Shown one piece after another: positions 1 to 6,225 of a DNA stretch of 17,438 nt; the stretch's first letter is position 1, and every line of letters starts with the position of its first letter. A program made the translations under genes and the position numbers. This DNA is from an uncultured Steroidobacter sp. (lineage in GTDB: Bacteria; Pseudomonadota; Gammaproteobacteria; Steroidobacterales; Steroidobacteraceae): the NCBI GenBank assembly GCA_946478975.1, contig CAMLEO010000136.1, positions 1-17,438 of the forward strand, in the 5' to 3' direction. Below the pieces are notes generated by a model that saw only the letters and a program-made list of their open reading frames with translations, searched no databases and was not told where the DNA came from.

Positions 1-43
1 CTGGCAACACTCCCGCCACGGCATTGGGGATCTCCCAAATGCC

Positions 44-94
44 TGAAAGTGTTACTCATGTGCCCGGAATGAAGTGTTACCCCTCAATCAGGAA
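44..94. repeat. Degenerate 25-bp-period repeat, possible insertion-sequence end
   Basis: The nine bases AAGTGTTAC occur at 47-55 and again at 72-80, exactly 25 bp apart. Weaker matches in the rest of the unit (for example CGGAA against AGGAA) extend the repeat to about position 94. Short tandem repeats of the type GTGTTAC..ATGTGCCCGG are, from memory, typical of the multiple transposase-binding repeats inside the ends of IS21-family elements. I therefore read this as a likely element end or solo relic whose body lies to the left of the window. No transposase reading frame is present here. The repeat is seen directly; the family assignment is inference. Confidence 0.35.
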
Positions 95-259
95 GGGCAC
101 GTCGTTTCGCCCGCGCCCTGCGCAAAATAATTTTTCAAGGCGAGTTAAGGGCGTCTTTGCCCAATTAATCGCGCTCCCGCTGCGTCCTGCAGCTCGGACA
201 ATTCACAGCGAATCGTTACCGCGATCTAGACCGCATGCGCCGCGGGTCCGTTGCTATTT
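95..259. other. Non-coding stretch between the repeat and the toxin gene
   Basis: I see no convincing gene here. A small open frame crosses the region, but its product is arginine- and proline-rich without a recognisable domain and it has no ribosome-binding site. A short AT-rich patch lies around 124-136. The stretch probably holds junction DNA next to the presumed element end and the upstream region of the toxin-antitoxin operon. Confidence 0.4.
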
Positions 260-275
260 ATATCTGTTTTGATAT
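260..275. promoter_or_regulatory. Candidate HigA operator with overlapping promoter
   Basis: ATATC (260-264) and GATAT (271-275) form a perfect inverted repeat with a six-base spacer, immediately before and overlapping the first toxin start codon. Toxin-antitoxin operons of this family are normally repressed by the antitoxin at a palindrome over the promoter, so this is the obvious candidate site. A sigma70-like pair TTGCTA (251-256) and TATGAT (273-278) with 16 bp spacing overlaps it. That promoter would put the transcript start beyond the annotated ATG, so either the promoter or the start assignment must be wrong. Confidence 0.35.
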
Positions 276-618
276 GATGTTCATCAAGCCTCTATATTGG
301 CTGGGCGACAGCCTGGACCAAGTGCGTGAATTCGCGCCCGAAGCGCGCGAGCGGATTGGCTTTGAGTTGTGGGAAGTGCAGCAAGGTCACGAGCCCTCCG
401 ACTGGAGGCCGCTGACAACCGTTGGCGCAGGAGTGAACGAGATCCGCGTTCACGCGAAAGGAGAATTCCGCGTGTTGTATGTCGCGAAATTCGCGCACGC
501 GATTTATGTTCTGCACGCTTTCGTAAAAAAGACGCAGCAGACGCCCAAGCGGGACATCGATCTTGCCACGACGCGTTATCGAGATTTGATTCATACGCTG
601 CAGAGAGCACGGCAATGA
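274..618 (+). CDS. higB: HigB-type toxin, RelE superfamily, phage Gp49-like
   Basis: A 114-residue protein of the Gp49/DUF891 branch of the RelE superfamily. Known members are ribosome-dependent mRNA endonucleases that inhibit translation when the antitoxin is lost. The conserved core is clear: an N-terminal WLGDSLDQVREF helix, EVRVHAKGEFRVLYVAKF-like central strands (here NEIRVHAKGEFRVLYVAKF), then the hallmark IYVLHAFVKKTQQTPKRDI and a C-terminal helix. The start is placed at ATG 274 (a second ATG follows at 277), because the family begins just before the KPLYWLG segment and the upstream extension to 235 is unlike it. The stop overlaps the antitoxin start (ATGA), so the two are translationally coupled, toxin first as in HigBA systems. 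The name is by family and gene order; the partner and target specificity are untested. Confidence 0.85.
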   Translation: MMFIKPLYWLGDSLDQVREFAPEARERIGFELWEVQQGHEPSDWRPLTTVGAGVNEIRVHAKGEFRVLYVAKFAHAIYVLHAFVKKTQQTPKRDIDLATTRYRDLIHTLQRARQ

Positions 619-905
619 AAGCACGAGCAAAGACACATCGCGGCAGCGGCAATGTTTTCCGTGACCTCGGCTTTCCTCAGCCGGAGGCGGAGAACCTGCT
701 GTTGCGCGCGCAGCTGATGTCGGAGATTCGAGATGCGGCGCGGGGGATGACACAGAGTGAGGCGGCAAAGCAGTTCGGCGTCACCCAGCCACGCGTGAAT
801 GATTTGCTCCGCGGGAAAATCGACAAGTTCAGTCTGGACGCGCTGGTGAACATGCTCGCGAAGGCGGGCATGCGCGTGGAGATGAAGGTAAAGAAGGCGG
901 CGTGA
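615..905 (+). CDS. higA: HigA-type antitoxin, XRE-family DNA-binding protein
   Basis: A 96-residue antitoxin with a helix-turn-helix of the XRE/HTH_37 type. Residues about 44-70 (GMTQSEAAKQFGVTQPRVNDLLRG) form the DNA-binding unit, followed by the usual FSLDALVNMLAKAGMRVEMKV segment. The N-terminal 25 residues (GSGNVFRDLGFPQPEAENL) match the part that normally wraps the toxin. The ATG at 615 overlaps the toxin stop by four bases and gives the expected family length; a longer upstream frame has no similarity. It should neutralise the HigB-like toxin and autorepress the operon. Its last 77 bases are also covered, antisense, by the 3' end of the neighbouring secreted-protein gene. Confidence 0.87.
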   Translation: MKARAKTHRGSGNVFRDLGFPQPEAENLLLRAQLMSEIRDAARGMTQSEAAKQFGVTQPRVNDLLRGKIDKFSLDALVNMLAKAGMRVEMKVKKAA

Positions 906-1596
906 GCTTGGCTCCGTTCGTCCAGCGGCGAATCTCGGCCTCGAGCGGCGCCCATGGAACCATGCGTTCCAGTTGCGTGCACTCTCGCGCCGGGCAGTTC
1001 TCGAAGTACGTCACTCCTTCGTCGAGCAATGACTCAGGCAGCGCAGTCCGCAGGGTGCTGTAAGCCAACCATGCAGTATGTGTGTGACCCGAGCTCGACG
1101 TGCGAGGCTGGAAGATCAGCGGGTATCCGCCTCCACTTCCATCCCACAGCGTCATCAAGCTCAACTGCGCGCGGCATTTGATCTCGGCACGGGAGGGCGG
1201 GCCAGTGATGACGTCGGTGGGTTCGTTGTCGGCGCTCTCTTCTCTACGCCGGGCCGTGAGCAGCACCAGGAGTTCGTCGCCTGGTTTTACCTCGTGAGAA
1301 AACAATGCGTGGGGTTGACCCACCAGGCTGAATGTACGTTCCGAACGGGGCCTGCCCTTGAACGTCGTCAGCACATCGACAACGTAATCCCTGCCGCAGC
1401 TGACCAATTCGCCGCCGTCGCGAAAGTGACGATCGTGAATCTCCTTGATCCGGACATGCGCAACCACCGGAGCATTCTTGATCGAATTGCTCAGCGGACG
1501 AGGCCGGTAGAAGATCATTGCCTGTGTCGACGCCGCATGCACAACCAAACACACCAGCATACAAACGCCCAGCTTCACATTCATTCGCATGCTCAT
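829..1596 (-). CDS. Secreted protein of unknown function
   Basis: An exported 255-residue protein. An N-terminal signal peptide (KLGVCMLVCLVVHAASTQA, cleavage likely after the A-x-A at STQA) is followed by a mature part of about 170 residues containing VVAHVRI, VDVLTTFKG and KPGDELLVLL. That pattern vaguely recalls NTR/TIMP-like beta-barrel proteins; I treat it as unassigned. Several cysteines (SCGRDY, IKCRAQ, NCPARECTQ) could form disulphides. The ATG at 1596 overlaps the LysR stop (ATGA), suggesting an operon; ATGs at 1590 and 1584 are alternatives. The last 25 or so residues (PPSLPSSPRACPP...) are low-complexity and lie antisense to higA, so the true ancestral C-terminus may be near WTNGAK. 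Confidence 0.7.
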   Translation of the reverse strand: MSMRMNVKLGVCMLVCLVVHAASTQAMIFYRPRPLSNSIKNAPVVAHVRIKEIHDRHFRDGGELVSCGRDYVVDVLTTFKGRPRSERTFSLVGQPHALFSHEVKPGDELLVLLTARRREESADNEPTDVITGPPSRAEIKCRAQLSLMTLWDGSGGGYPLIFQPRTSSSGHTHTAWLAYSTLRTALPESLLDEGVTYFENCPARECTQLERMVPWAPLEAEIRRWTNGAKLTPPSLPSSPRACPPSRACSPARPD

Positions 1597-2501
1597 TTCA
1601 TCCGTGCCTTGAGCGCATCGATAAACACGCGCAGCTTCATCGGCATCTGCCGCTGGGCCGCGGCGGAGCGAGGGTAGTACAGGAAGAAGCCGGGGAACTG
1701 CGTAGACCACTCGGGGAGCACTTCTTCGAGCGCGCCGGAAGTGAGATCGGCAGTGACGCTGGAGCGGAACACGAGAGCGAGGCCGAGGCCGCGCCTGGCG
1801 GCGTCGACCATGAGATCGTTGTCGTTGACGATCAGTGAACCTTCCGGCTCCATCTCGATCTCGCGGCCGTTGCGCTCGAACTCCCAGTGATACAGCGCGC
1901 CGCTGCCGGTGAAGCGGAAGCGAATGCAGCGATGCTGGTGCAAGTCATCGGGTGACTTCGGGCGGCCGTGAGCGGCAAGGTACGCGGGAGATCCAAGGAC
2001 GATGGTGCGCTCGTCGACGGACACACGGACCGCGACCATATCTTTATCGACGCTCTCCCCCAAGCGAATGCCGGCGTCGAAGCCGCCACCAACCAGGTCG
2101 ACGAATTCCTCGCGCACCGACAGCTCGACGCGAATGTTTGGATAAGCGCGCTGAAAGCTGTCCAGCATCGGCATCACCAGCAGCGTCGCTGCCACCCGAG
2201 GCAGATTGATTCGCAGCGTGCCCGCCGGATCGATGCGCGATCCTTCCAGCGATGTCAGCGCGAGGTCGATCTGATCGAGCCCGGGGCGCAGCTGTTCGAG
2301 GAACCGCGCGCCGTGCTCCGTCAAACTCACATTGCGCGTCGTGCGATTGAGCAGTTGCAGGCCCATCCGACGTTCGAGCGTACGCACGGTCTGCGACAAC
2401 GCCGAGGCGCTCATACCCAATTCAGCAGCGGCACGCGTGAAGCTGCCGTGATGGGCGATGCGGGCGAAGACGTACAAGGCCGGGAGGTGTTCGGGTTTCA
2501 T
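1593..2501 (-). CDS. LysR-family transcriptional regulator
   Basis: A full-length 302-residue LysR-type regulator. Residues about 1-63 hold the winged helix-turn-helix (FTRAAAELGMSASALSQTVRTLERRMGLQLLNRTTRNVSLTEHG), with the linker helix after it. Residues about 90-295 form the effector-binding domain, with GTLRINLPRVAATLLVMPML, the DAGIRLGESVDKDMVAVRV strand and a C-terminal FFLYYPRSAAAQRQMPMKLRVFIDALK, a sequence typical of the large AaeR/DmlR-like subgroup. It is transcribed divergently from a short-chain dehydrogenase across 114 bp, the classic LysR arrangement, so that gene is its likely target. The effector cannot be deduced. Its stop overlaps the start of the downstream secreted-protein gene. 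Confidence 0.93.
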   Translation of the reverse strand: MKPEHLPALYVFARIAHHGSFTRAAAELGMSASALSQTVRTLERRMGLQLLNRTTRNVSLTEHGARFLEQLRPGLDQIDLALTSLEGSRIDPAGTLRINLPRVAATLLVMPMLDSFQRAYPNIRVELSVREEFVDLVGGGFDAGIRLGESVDKDMVAVRVSVDERTIVLGSPAYLAAHGRPKSPDDLHQHRCIRFRFTGSGALYHWEFERNGREIEMEPEGSLIVNDNDLMVDAARRGLGLALVFRSSVTADLTSGALEEVLPEWSTQFPGFFLYYPRSAAAQRQMPMKLRVFIDALKARMK

Positions 2502-2515
2502 GCGATTGTGAAGCC

Positions 2516-2532
2516 GGCCTTCAAGGCCCTTG
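2516..2532. promoter_or_regulatory. Candidate LysR operator (two overlapping palindromes)
   Basis: GGCCTT-C-AAGGCC (2516-2528) and CAAGG-C-CCTTG (2522-2532) are overlapping perfect inverted repeats, starting 15 bp upstream of the LysR start codon in the LysR/dehydrogenase intergenic region. LysR regulators commonly bind dyads here and repress themselves. The dyads are seen directly. They do not fit a strict T-N11-A box (T2521 to A2534 is one base longer), so assignment to the regulator is inference. Confidence 0.35.
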
Positions 2533-2615
2533 CAGCCCCACCCGATTTTTCGACGCCGCCTGCGCGCTCAAGCTTCCCTCACCCAGCAACAACCCGTTCT
2601 GACGAGGAGAAGTAT

Positions 2616-3383
2616 ATGCAACGGTTCAACGGAAAGGTGGCAGTGATCACCGGCGCCGGCACAGGCATTGGCAGCGCGGCGGCCCTAGCATTCGCTCGCG
2701 AAGGCGCCAGCGTCGTGCTGGCGGGACGACGTGCCCGCGAGCTCGAACTGGTCGCGGAGCAAATCGCCGCCCCCGACCGGGTGGCGATCATACCGACCGA
2801 TGTCGCCCAGGCCACGGCGGTGAAAAATCTGTTCGATCGCACGCTGCAGCGGTTCGGCCGCGTCGATGCGGTGTTCGCGAATGCCGGTGTGGAAGGCGCG
2901 ATCAAGCCGATCGCGGAGCTCACATCGGAAGATTTCGATTACACCGTCGGCATCAATCTCAAAGGCGTTTGGTTGACGGCGAAGTACGCGCTCGAAGCCA
3001 TGCGTCGCGCCGGAAACGGCGGCGCCGTCGTCAATACATCTTCGTGGCTCGCGCACGGCGCGTTCCCAGGCACGTCGATCTATTCCGCCACCAAGGCGGG
3101 ATTGGACGGCATGATCCGCGCGCTTGCGTTGGATGCCGCCGCAGAAGGCATTCGATTCAACAACGTCAACCCAGGCATCATCGACACGCCGATGTTTCGT
3201 CGCTTTGTGACCAGCGACGCGAGCATCGCTCCGTTCGTCACCCACACGCCCGCTCAACGGCTCGGCCAACCGGACGACGTGGCATCGGCAGTGGTGTGGT
3301 TGTGCTCCGACGAGGCGCGCTTCATCACCGGCCAGAACATTCTGGTCGATGGCGGCTACGCGATCCCCGGCCATCGCGGCTAG
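2616..3383 (+). CDS. Short-chain dehydrogenase/reductase (classical SDR)
   Basis: A 255-residue classical SDR, a cytosolic NAD(P)-dependent oxidoreductase. The glycine-rich cofactor motif TGAGTGIG is at 12-19, TDV at 61-63, NAG at 89-91, catalytic Asn114, Ser143 and the YxxxK pair Tyr156/Lys160, followed by NPGIIDTPM and the C-terminal ITGQNILVDGGYAIPG. Arg38/Arg39 at the end of the second strand favour NADPH over NADH. The start at ATG 2616 has a good ribosome-binding site (AGGAGA at 2605-2610) and gives the normal family length; the frame upstream is antisense to LysR. The substrate cannot be read from sequence. Divergence from the LysR gene suggests inducible control. Its stop lies 3 bp from that of the convergent ArsR gene. 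Confidence 0.93.
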   Translation: MQRFNGKVAVITGAGTGIGSAAALAFAREGASVVLAGRRARELELVAEQIAAPDRVAIIPTDVAQATAVKNLFDRTLQRFGRVDAVFANAGVEGAIKPIAELTSEDFDYTVGINLKGVWLTAKYALEAMRRAGNGGAVVNTSSWLAHGAFPGTSIYSATKAGLDGMIRALALDAAAEGIRFNNVNPGIIDTPMFRRFVTSDASIAPFVTHTPAQRLGQPDDVASAVVWLCSDEARFITGQNILVDGGYAIPGHRG

Positions 3384-3386
3384 TGA

Positions 3387-3737
3387 TCACTCCTCGACAA
3401 ACGCCTTCAAGCGCAGCAGCGCCCGATCCCACTGTTCCGAGATGCGATCGAGATACTGACGCGCTTCGGCAAGGCGTTTGGTTTCGAGCTCCCACAGCGT
3501 TTCGCGCCCGACGCGCTCGCTGCGGACCAGCCCGGCATCCGACAGCGCCCGCAGATGCTTCGTAACCGCCTGACGTGAAACATTCGAACCTTCCGTCAGG
3601 CGCACGATGGACTGCGGGCCGCCGTCGCAAAGTCGAATGACGATGCGCAAACGTGTTTCGTCGCCGAGCGCGGCAAACACCGGTGCGGCGTTGGAAACTT
3701 TCGCCGCTGCGACAGCGGCCCTCGATCCATGCACCAC
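3387..3737 (-). CDS. ArsR-family transcriptional repressor
   Basis: A 116-residue ArsR/SmtB-fold winged-helix regulator. FAALGDETRLRIVIRL (21-36) is the family's opening helix, and residues about 46-70 (LTEGSNVSRQAVTKHLRALSDAGLV) hold the DNA-reading helix, followed by the wing RSERVGRETLWEL and a C-terminal dimer helix. There is no ELCVCDL-type metal site and only one cysteine, so it is not a classical metal sensor; it belongs to the group paired with AHSA1/SRPBCC proteins. I place the start at GTG 3737, one base after the SRPBCC stop, with GGAGA 9 bases before it; GTG 3734 is an alternative, and the ATG at 3797 would overlap the upstream gene by about 60 bases. It probably represses its own operon through the palindromes at 4260-4322. 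Confidence 0.88.
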   Translation of the reverse strand: MVHGSRAAVAAAKVSNAAPVFAALGDETRLRIVIRLCDGGPQSIVRLTEGSNVSRQAVTKHLRALSDAGLVRSERVGRETLWELETKRLAEARQYLDRISEQWDRALLRLKAFVEE

Positions 3738-3738
3738 G

Positions 3739-4257
3739 CTAGCGTTTCTCCGCGGGCCTCTGCTCCAGGTACTTCTGGATGAGCCTGGCCTGCGCATCCC
3801 AGCCGCGAATATTGGCAGTGAATGCCTCGGCGCGACGCTCCAGAGGAATCTTGTCGAAACCGGATTCGGTGATCGTCAGCGCTGTGCCGCCGGGCGCTTC
3901 GGCCAGCTCGAAGGTGACCAGCGTCATCGGTTCTTTGCTGTAGTCCTTGCTGGAATCGATGGCAAACGGATGCCACCGGAAGGCGAATGCGCGCATCGGC
4001 TCGATGCGCTCGACGAATATTTGAAACATCTTGCCGGTGTGCGGCTGCTGCATCTTGGCAATCTCGGGATCGACCTGGGTCGGCACGATCCTGCCTTTCA
4101 TGGACGAACCCGCGACGAAGCCGCTCTCAAACTCGACGCCGAACCAGGCGCCGAACTGCCGGGCGTCGCTGATTGCATTCCACACGCGCTCGCGCGGCGC
4201 GCGTAGGACGATTTGCTTCTCGATGCGGTCGGTATTCTGGGGAGTCGTGTCAGCCAT
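3739..4257 (-). CDS. SRPBCC / AHSA1-family protein
   Basis: A 172-residue protein of the START-like SRPBCC superfamily, AHSA1 branch. Diagnostic segments are RIEKQIVLRAPRERVWNAISD at the N-terminus, FGAWFGVEF, the central FVERIEPMRAFAFRWHP, and PMTLVTFELAEAPGGTALTITESGFDKIP, ending in a C-terminal helix that closes the hydrophobic pocket. These proteins bind small hydrophobic ligands or act as co-chaperones; the ligand here is unknown. The start at 4257 has a perfect AGGAGG (forward 4264-4269) six bases upstream. It is the first gene of a two-gene operon with the ArsR repressor, a very common bacterial pairing. Confidence 0.9.
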   Translation of the reverse strand: MADTTPQNTDRIEKQIVLRAPRERVWNAISDARQFGAWFGVEFESGFVAGSSMKGRIVPTQVDPEIAKMQQPHTGKMFQIFVERIEPMRAFAFRWHPFAIDSSKDYSKEPMTLVTFELAEAPGGTALTITESGFDKIPLERRAEAFTANIRGWDAQARLIQKYLEQRPAEKR

Positions 4258-4259
4258 AG

Positions 4260-4322
4260 GCAACCTCCTGGTTGCGAAACACCATAACGCCGCGAGCAGC
4301 AAATGGCAACCCTGGGGTTGCC
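4260..4322. promoter_or_regulatory. Two related palindromes, probable ArsR operators
   Basis: Two inverted repeats with the same half-site lie 46 bp apart centre to centre. Site 1 (4260-4275) is GCAACC-TCCT-GGTTGC, preceded by a G giving GGCAACC. Site 2 (4305-4322) is GGCAACCC-TG-GGGTTGCC, perfect over 18 bp. Site 2 covers the -35 box of the SRPBCC-arsR promoter and site 1 covers the predicted transcription start and the ribosome-binding site. Such placement is what a repressor encoded in the operon would use. The region is also the upstream region of the divergent nucleotidyltransferase pair, so they could be co-regulated. The repeats are seen; binding by ArsR is inference. Confidence 0.6.
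4281..4309 (-). promoter_or_regulatory. Sigma70-type promoter of the SRPBCC-arsR operon
   Basis: On the minus strand, TTGCCA (forward 4304-4309) and TATGGT (forward 4281-4286) are separated by 17 bp, matching the sigma70 consensus at 5/6 and 4/6 positions. The predicted transcript starts near 4274, leaving a leader of about 17 bases that carries the AGGAGG. The -35 box lies inside one palindrome, and the start site to ribosome-binding site lies inside the other. Confidence 0.6.
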
Positions 4323-4363
4323 TGTCATCGGACCGGCAGGGACTTGCTGCTAACATTCACTAC

Positions 4364-5458
4364 ATGAAGACCCCGGAAGAGCTGCTCGCAACCAAGCCAC
4401 AGACCATTCTGTTCGAATGCATCGCAGGCAGCCATGCATATGGAACGGCGAACGCGAACAGCGACGAGGACACTCGCGGCATTTTCGCCGTGCCGGCGCG
4501 CGAATACATGAATCTGGAGCGGCCGCCGGACCAGGTGAGCGACGAGCGCGGCAATGTCGTTTATTTCAGCCTGCGCCGCGTGATCGAGCTGTTGAGCCAG
4601 GCCAATCCAAACATTCTCGAACTGCTGTTCATGCCGGACGACTGCGTTCTGAAAACGTCGCCGGAGATGCAGCAGCTGATCGCCGCGCGGGACATTTTTG
4701 TTTCCAAGCAATGCGCGGACACGCACGCCGGCTATGCGATGTCGCAGATCAAGAAGGCTCGCGGGCAAAACAAATGGATCAACAATCCCAAGCCGCCGGA
4801 GCCGCCCAGCCGGGAAGATTTCTGCCACATCGTTCCGTGGCGGCCGTCGACCGATGCCCTGCCCTCGCGTCCGGTTCCATTGCGCACCATCGGTTGGGAC
4901 CTGAGCGAATACCACGCCGCCAGGCTGGAGCATGCTCGCGATACATATCGCCTCTATCACTACGGCCCCGGCGCCAAGGGTGTGTTCCGAGGCGATGTGA
5001 TCGCGTGCGAGTCGATTCCGCAGCCGGATGAAGCCGTCCGTTTCGCCGGCCTGCTGCTTTATAACGAGCAGGGTTGGAAACAAGCGCTGACGGATCATCA
5101 GAACTATTGGCAATGGCGCCGCGAGCGCAACGAGGCGCGCTGGCAGCAGCAGGAGCGAGGCGAGATCGACTTCGACGCCAAGAACATGATGCACACGGTG
5201 CGCCTGCTGATGTCGGGCCGTTCGCTGATGGCCACGGGCCAGCCGCTGGTCCGGTTCATGGGTGCGGAATTGGAGCTGTTGCTCACAATTCGCGCCGGCA
5301 GGCGCTCGTTCGAGGAGATCATGGCCATCGCCGAGGCGATCTTGGATGAGTGTGAGCGGCTCAAGCAGTCGTCGCAGTTGCCTGAACGGTGCGATCCGGC
5401 CACCGCGAGTCGCCTGTTGCAAAACCTCACTTCCAGCTGGGAACAACGCTGTCCATGA
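4364..5458 (+). CDS. Nucleotidyltransferase, pol-beta fold (COG3541/YcgL type)
   Basis: A 364-residue member of the DNA-polymerase-beta-like nucleotidyltransferases. The N-terminal catalytic signature is present: G22-S23-H-A-Y-G27, then S33-D34-E-D36, i.e. the GS...SDxD metal-binding motif, followed by YFSLRRVIELLSQANPNILELLF. The remaining 270 residues are mostly helical and include a charged QWRRERNEARWQQQERGE segment. At the place where the downstream paralogue has Asp72, this protein has Asn64, so the third metal-binding carboxylate may be missing. Members of this group have been noted near RNA-repair genes, but no RtcB is visible here and the substrate is unknown. The start at ATG 4364 gives a standard N-terminus; the longer frame upstream is antisense to the SRPBCC gene. 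Confidence 0.85.
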   Translation: MKTPEELLATKPQTILFECIAGSHAYGTANANSDEDTRGIFAVPAREYMNLERPPDQVSDERGNVVYFSLRRVIELLSQANPNILELLFMPDDCVLKTSPEMQQLIAARDIFVSKQCADTHAGYAMSQIKKARGQNKWINNPKPPEPPSREDFCHIVPWRPSTDALPSRPVPLRTIGWDLSEYHAARLEHARDTYRLYHYGPGAKGVFRGDVIACESIPQPDEAVRFAGLLLYNEQGWKQALTDHQNYWQWRRERNEARWQQQERGEIDFDAKNMMHTVRLLMSGRSLMATGQPLVRFMGAELELLLTIRAGRRSFEEIMAIAEAILDECERLKQSSQLPERCDPATASRLLQNLTSSWEQRCP

Positions 5459-6225
5459 ACGCGCGAATCGTCGCAGAGCTCGAACGCATCCAGAGCGAAC
5501 ACCAGGTCCGTGTGCTGCTGGCCGTTGAATCGGGCAGCCGCGCCTGGGGCTTTGCATCGCCCGACAGCGACTACGATGTTCGCTTCATTTACGCGCACCC
5601 GGCGGATTGGTACATCTCCATCGCCGAGCCGCGCGATGTGATCGAGGAGATGCTGCCAGGCGATCTCGATGTGTCCGGCTGGGACCTGCGCAAAACACTG
5701 CGGCTGTTTGCGAAGTGCAACCTGGCGCTCAACGAGTGGATCGGCTCGCCCATCACTTACGCGGAAGTCCCCGAGTTCCGCCGTGAGCTCGGCGACCTGC
5801 TGCCGATGTTTTTCAATCCCATCGCCGGCATGAACCACTATTGCAACATGGCCGAGCGCGCCCTGGCGGACAACTATGCCGACGGCAAGATCGGCATCAA
5901 GAAGTTGTTTTATGTGCTGCGGCCACTGTATGCGTGCCGCTGGATCGAGCATCTGCAAACGCAGCCGCCGACGGAGCTCGACGAGCTGCTCGATTCGCAA
6001 TGGGTCGAGCGCGGCGATCGGGAGTGGGTGAATGAGCTCACGCTGCTCAAGGCTTCGCAGAAAGAGGCTCAGCCGCTGGAACTGCACGCCGACAAGGTGA
6101 AGGCCATCGAGGCCGACATCGCTCACTTCAAGTCGCTGATGACATCGCTGCGGGCGCCGGGCAAATCGAGCACGACGTGCCTGGACGAGTTGTTACGCCG
6201 CTGGACAGGCTCGTTACCGAGTTAG
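5455..6225 (+). CDS. Nucleotidyltransferase, pol-beta fold, second paralogue
   Basis: A 256-residue protein of the same superfamily as its neighbour, beginning in its stop codon (ATGA overlap), so the two are coupled and probably made together. The catalytic motif is S26?-G27-S28-R-A-W-G, then S38-D39-Y-D41-V-R-F-I-Y, with LDVSGWDLRK (71-80) supplying Asp72 as a plausible third carboxylate. The middle holds FFNPIAGMNHYCNMAERAL and KLFYVLRPLYACRWI, both characteristic of COG3541 proteins. This one has the complete active-site set and is likely the catalytic member. The stop (TAG 6223-6225) overlaps the stop of the convergent ATPase gene. The transferred nucleotide and the acceptor are not predictable from sequence. 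Confidence 0.85.
   Translation: MNARIVAELERIQSEHQVRVLLAVESGSRAWGFASPDSDYDVRFIYAHPADWYISIAEPRDVIEEMLPGDLDVSGWDLRKTLRLFAKCNLALNEWIGSPITYAEVPEFRRELGDLLPMFFNPIAGMNHYCNMAERALADNYADGKIGIKKLFYVLRPLYACRWIEHLQTQPPTELDELLDSQWVERGDREWVNELTLLKASQKEAQPLELHADKVKAIEADIAHFKSLMTSLRAPGKSSTTCLDELLRRWTGSLPS

Noticed and set aside
1078..1677. A 199-codon open frame on the plus strand
   Set aside because: Antisense to the secreted protein, which has a signal peptide and a start coupled to LysR; the plus-strand frame has no recognisable features.
1968..2615. Upstream extension of the dehydrogenase frame to 1968
   Set aside because: Runs antisense through LysR; the ATG at 2616 has a good ribosome-binding site and the normal SDR N-terminus.
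4305..4322. The perfect palindrome as a transcription terminator
   Set aside because: It lies between divergent starts, has no T-run, and overlaps a -35 box, so an operator is the better explanation.
4325..5557. A 410-codon open frame on the minus strand
   Set aside because: It is antisense to the first nucleotidyltransferase, whose conserved motifs are clear; the translated frame shows no domain and is explained by GC-rich codon use.
5104..6126. A 340-codon open frame on the minus strand
   Set aside because: Antisense to both nucleotidyltransferases, with no motif or ribosome-binding site.
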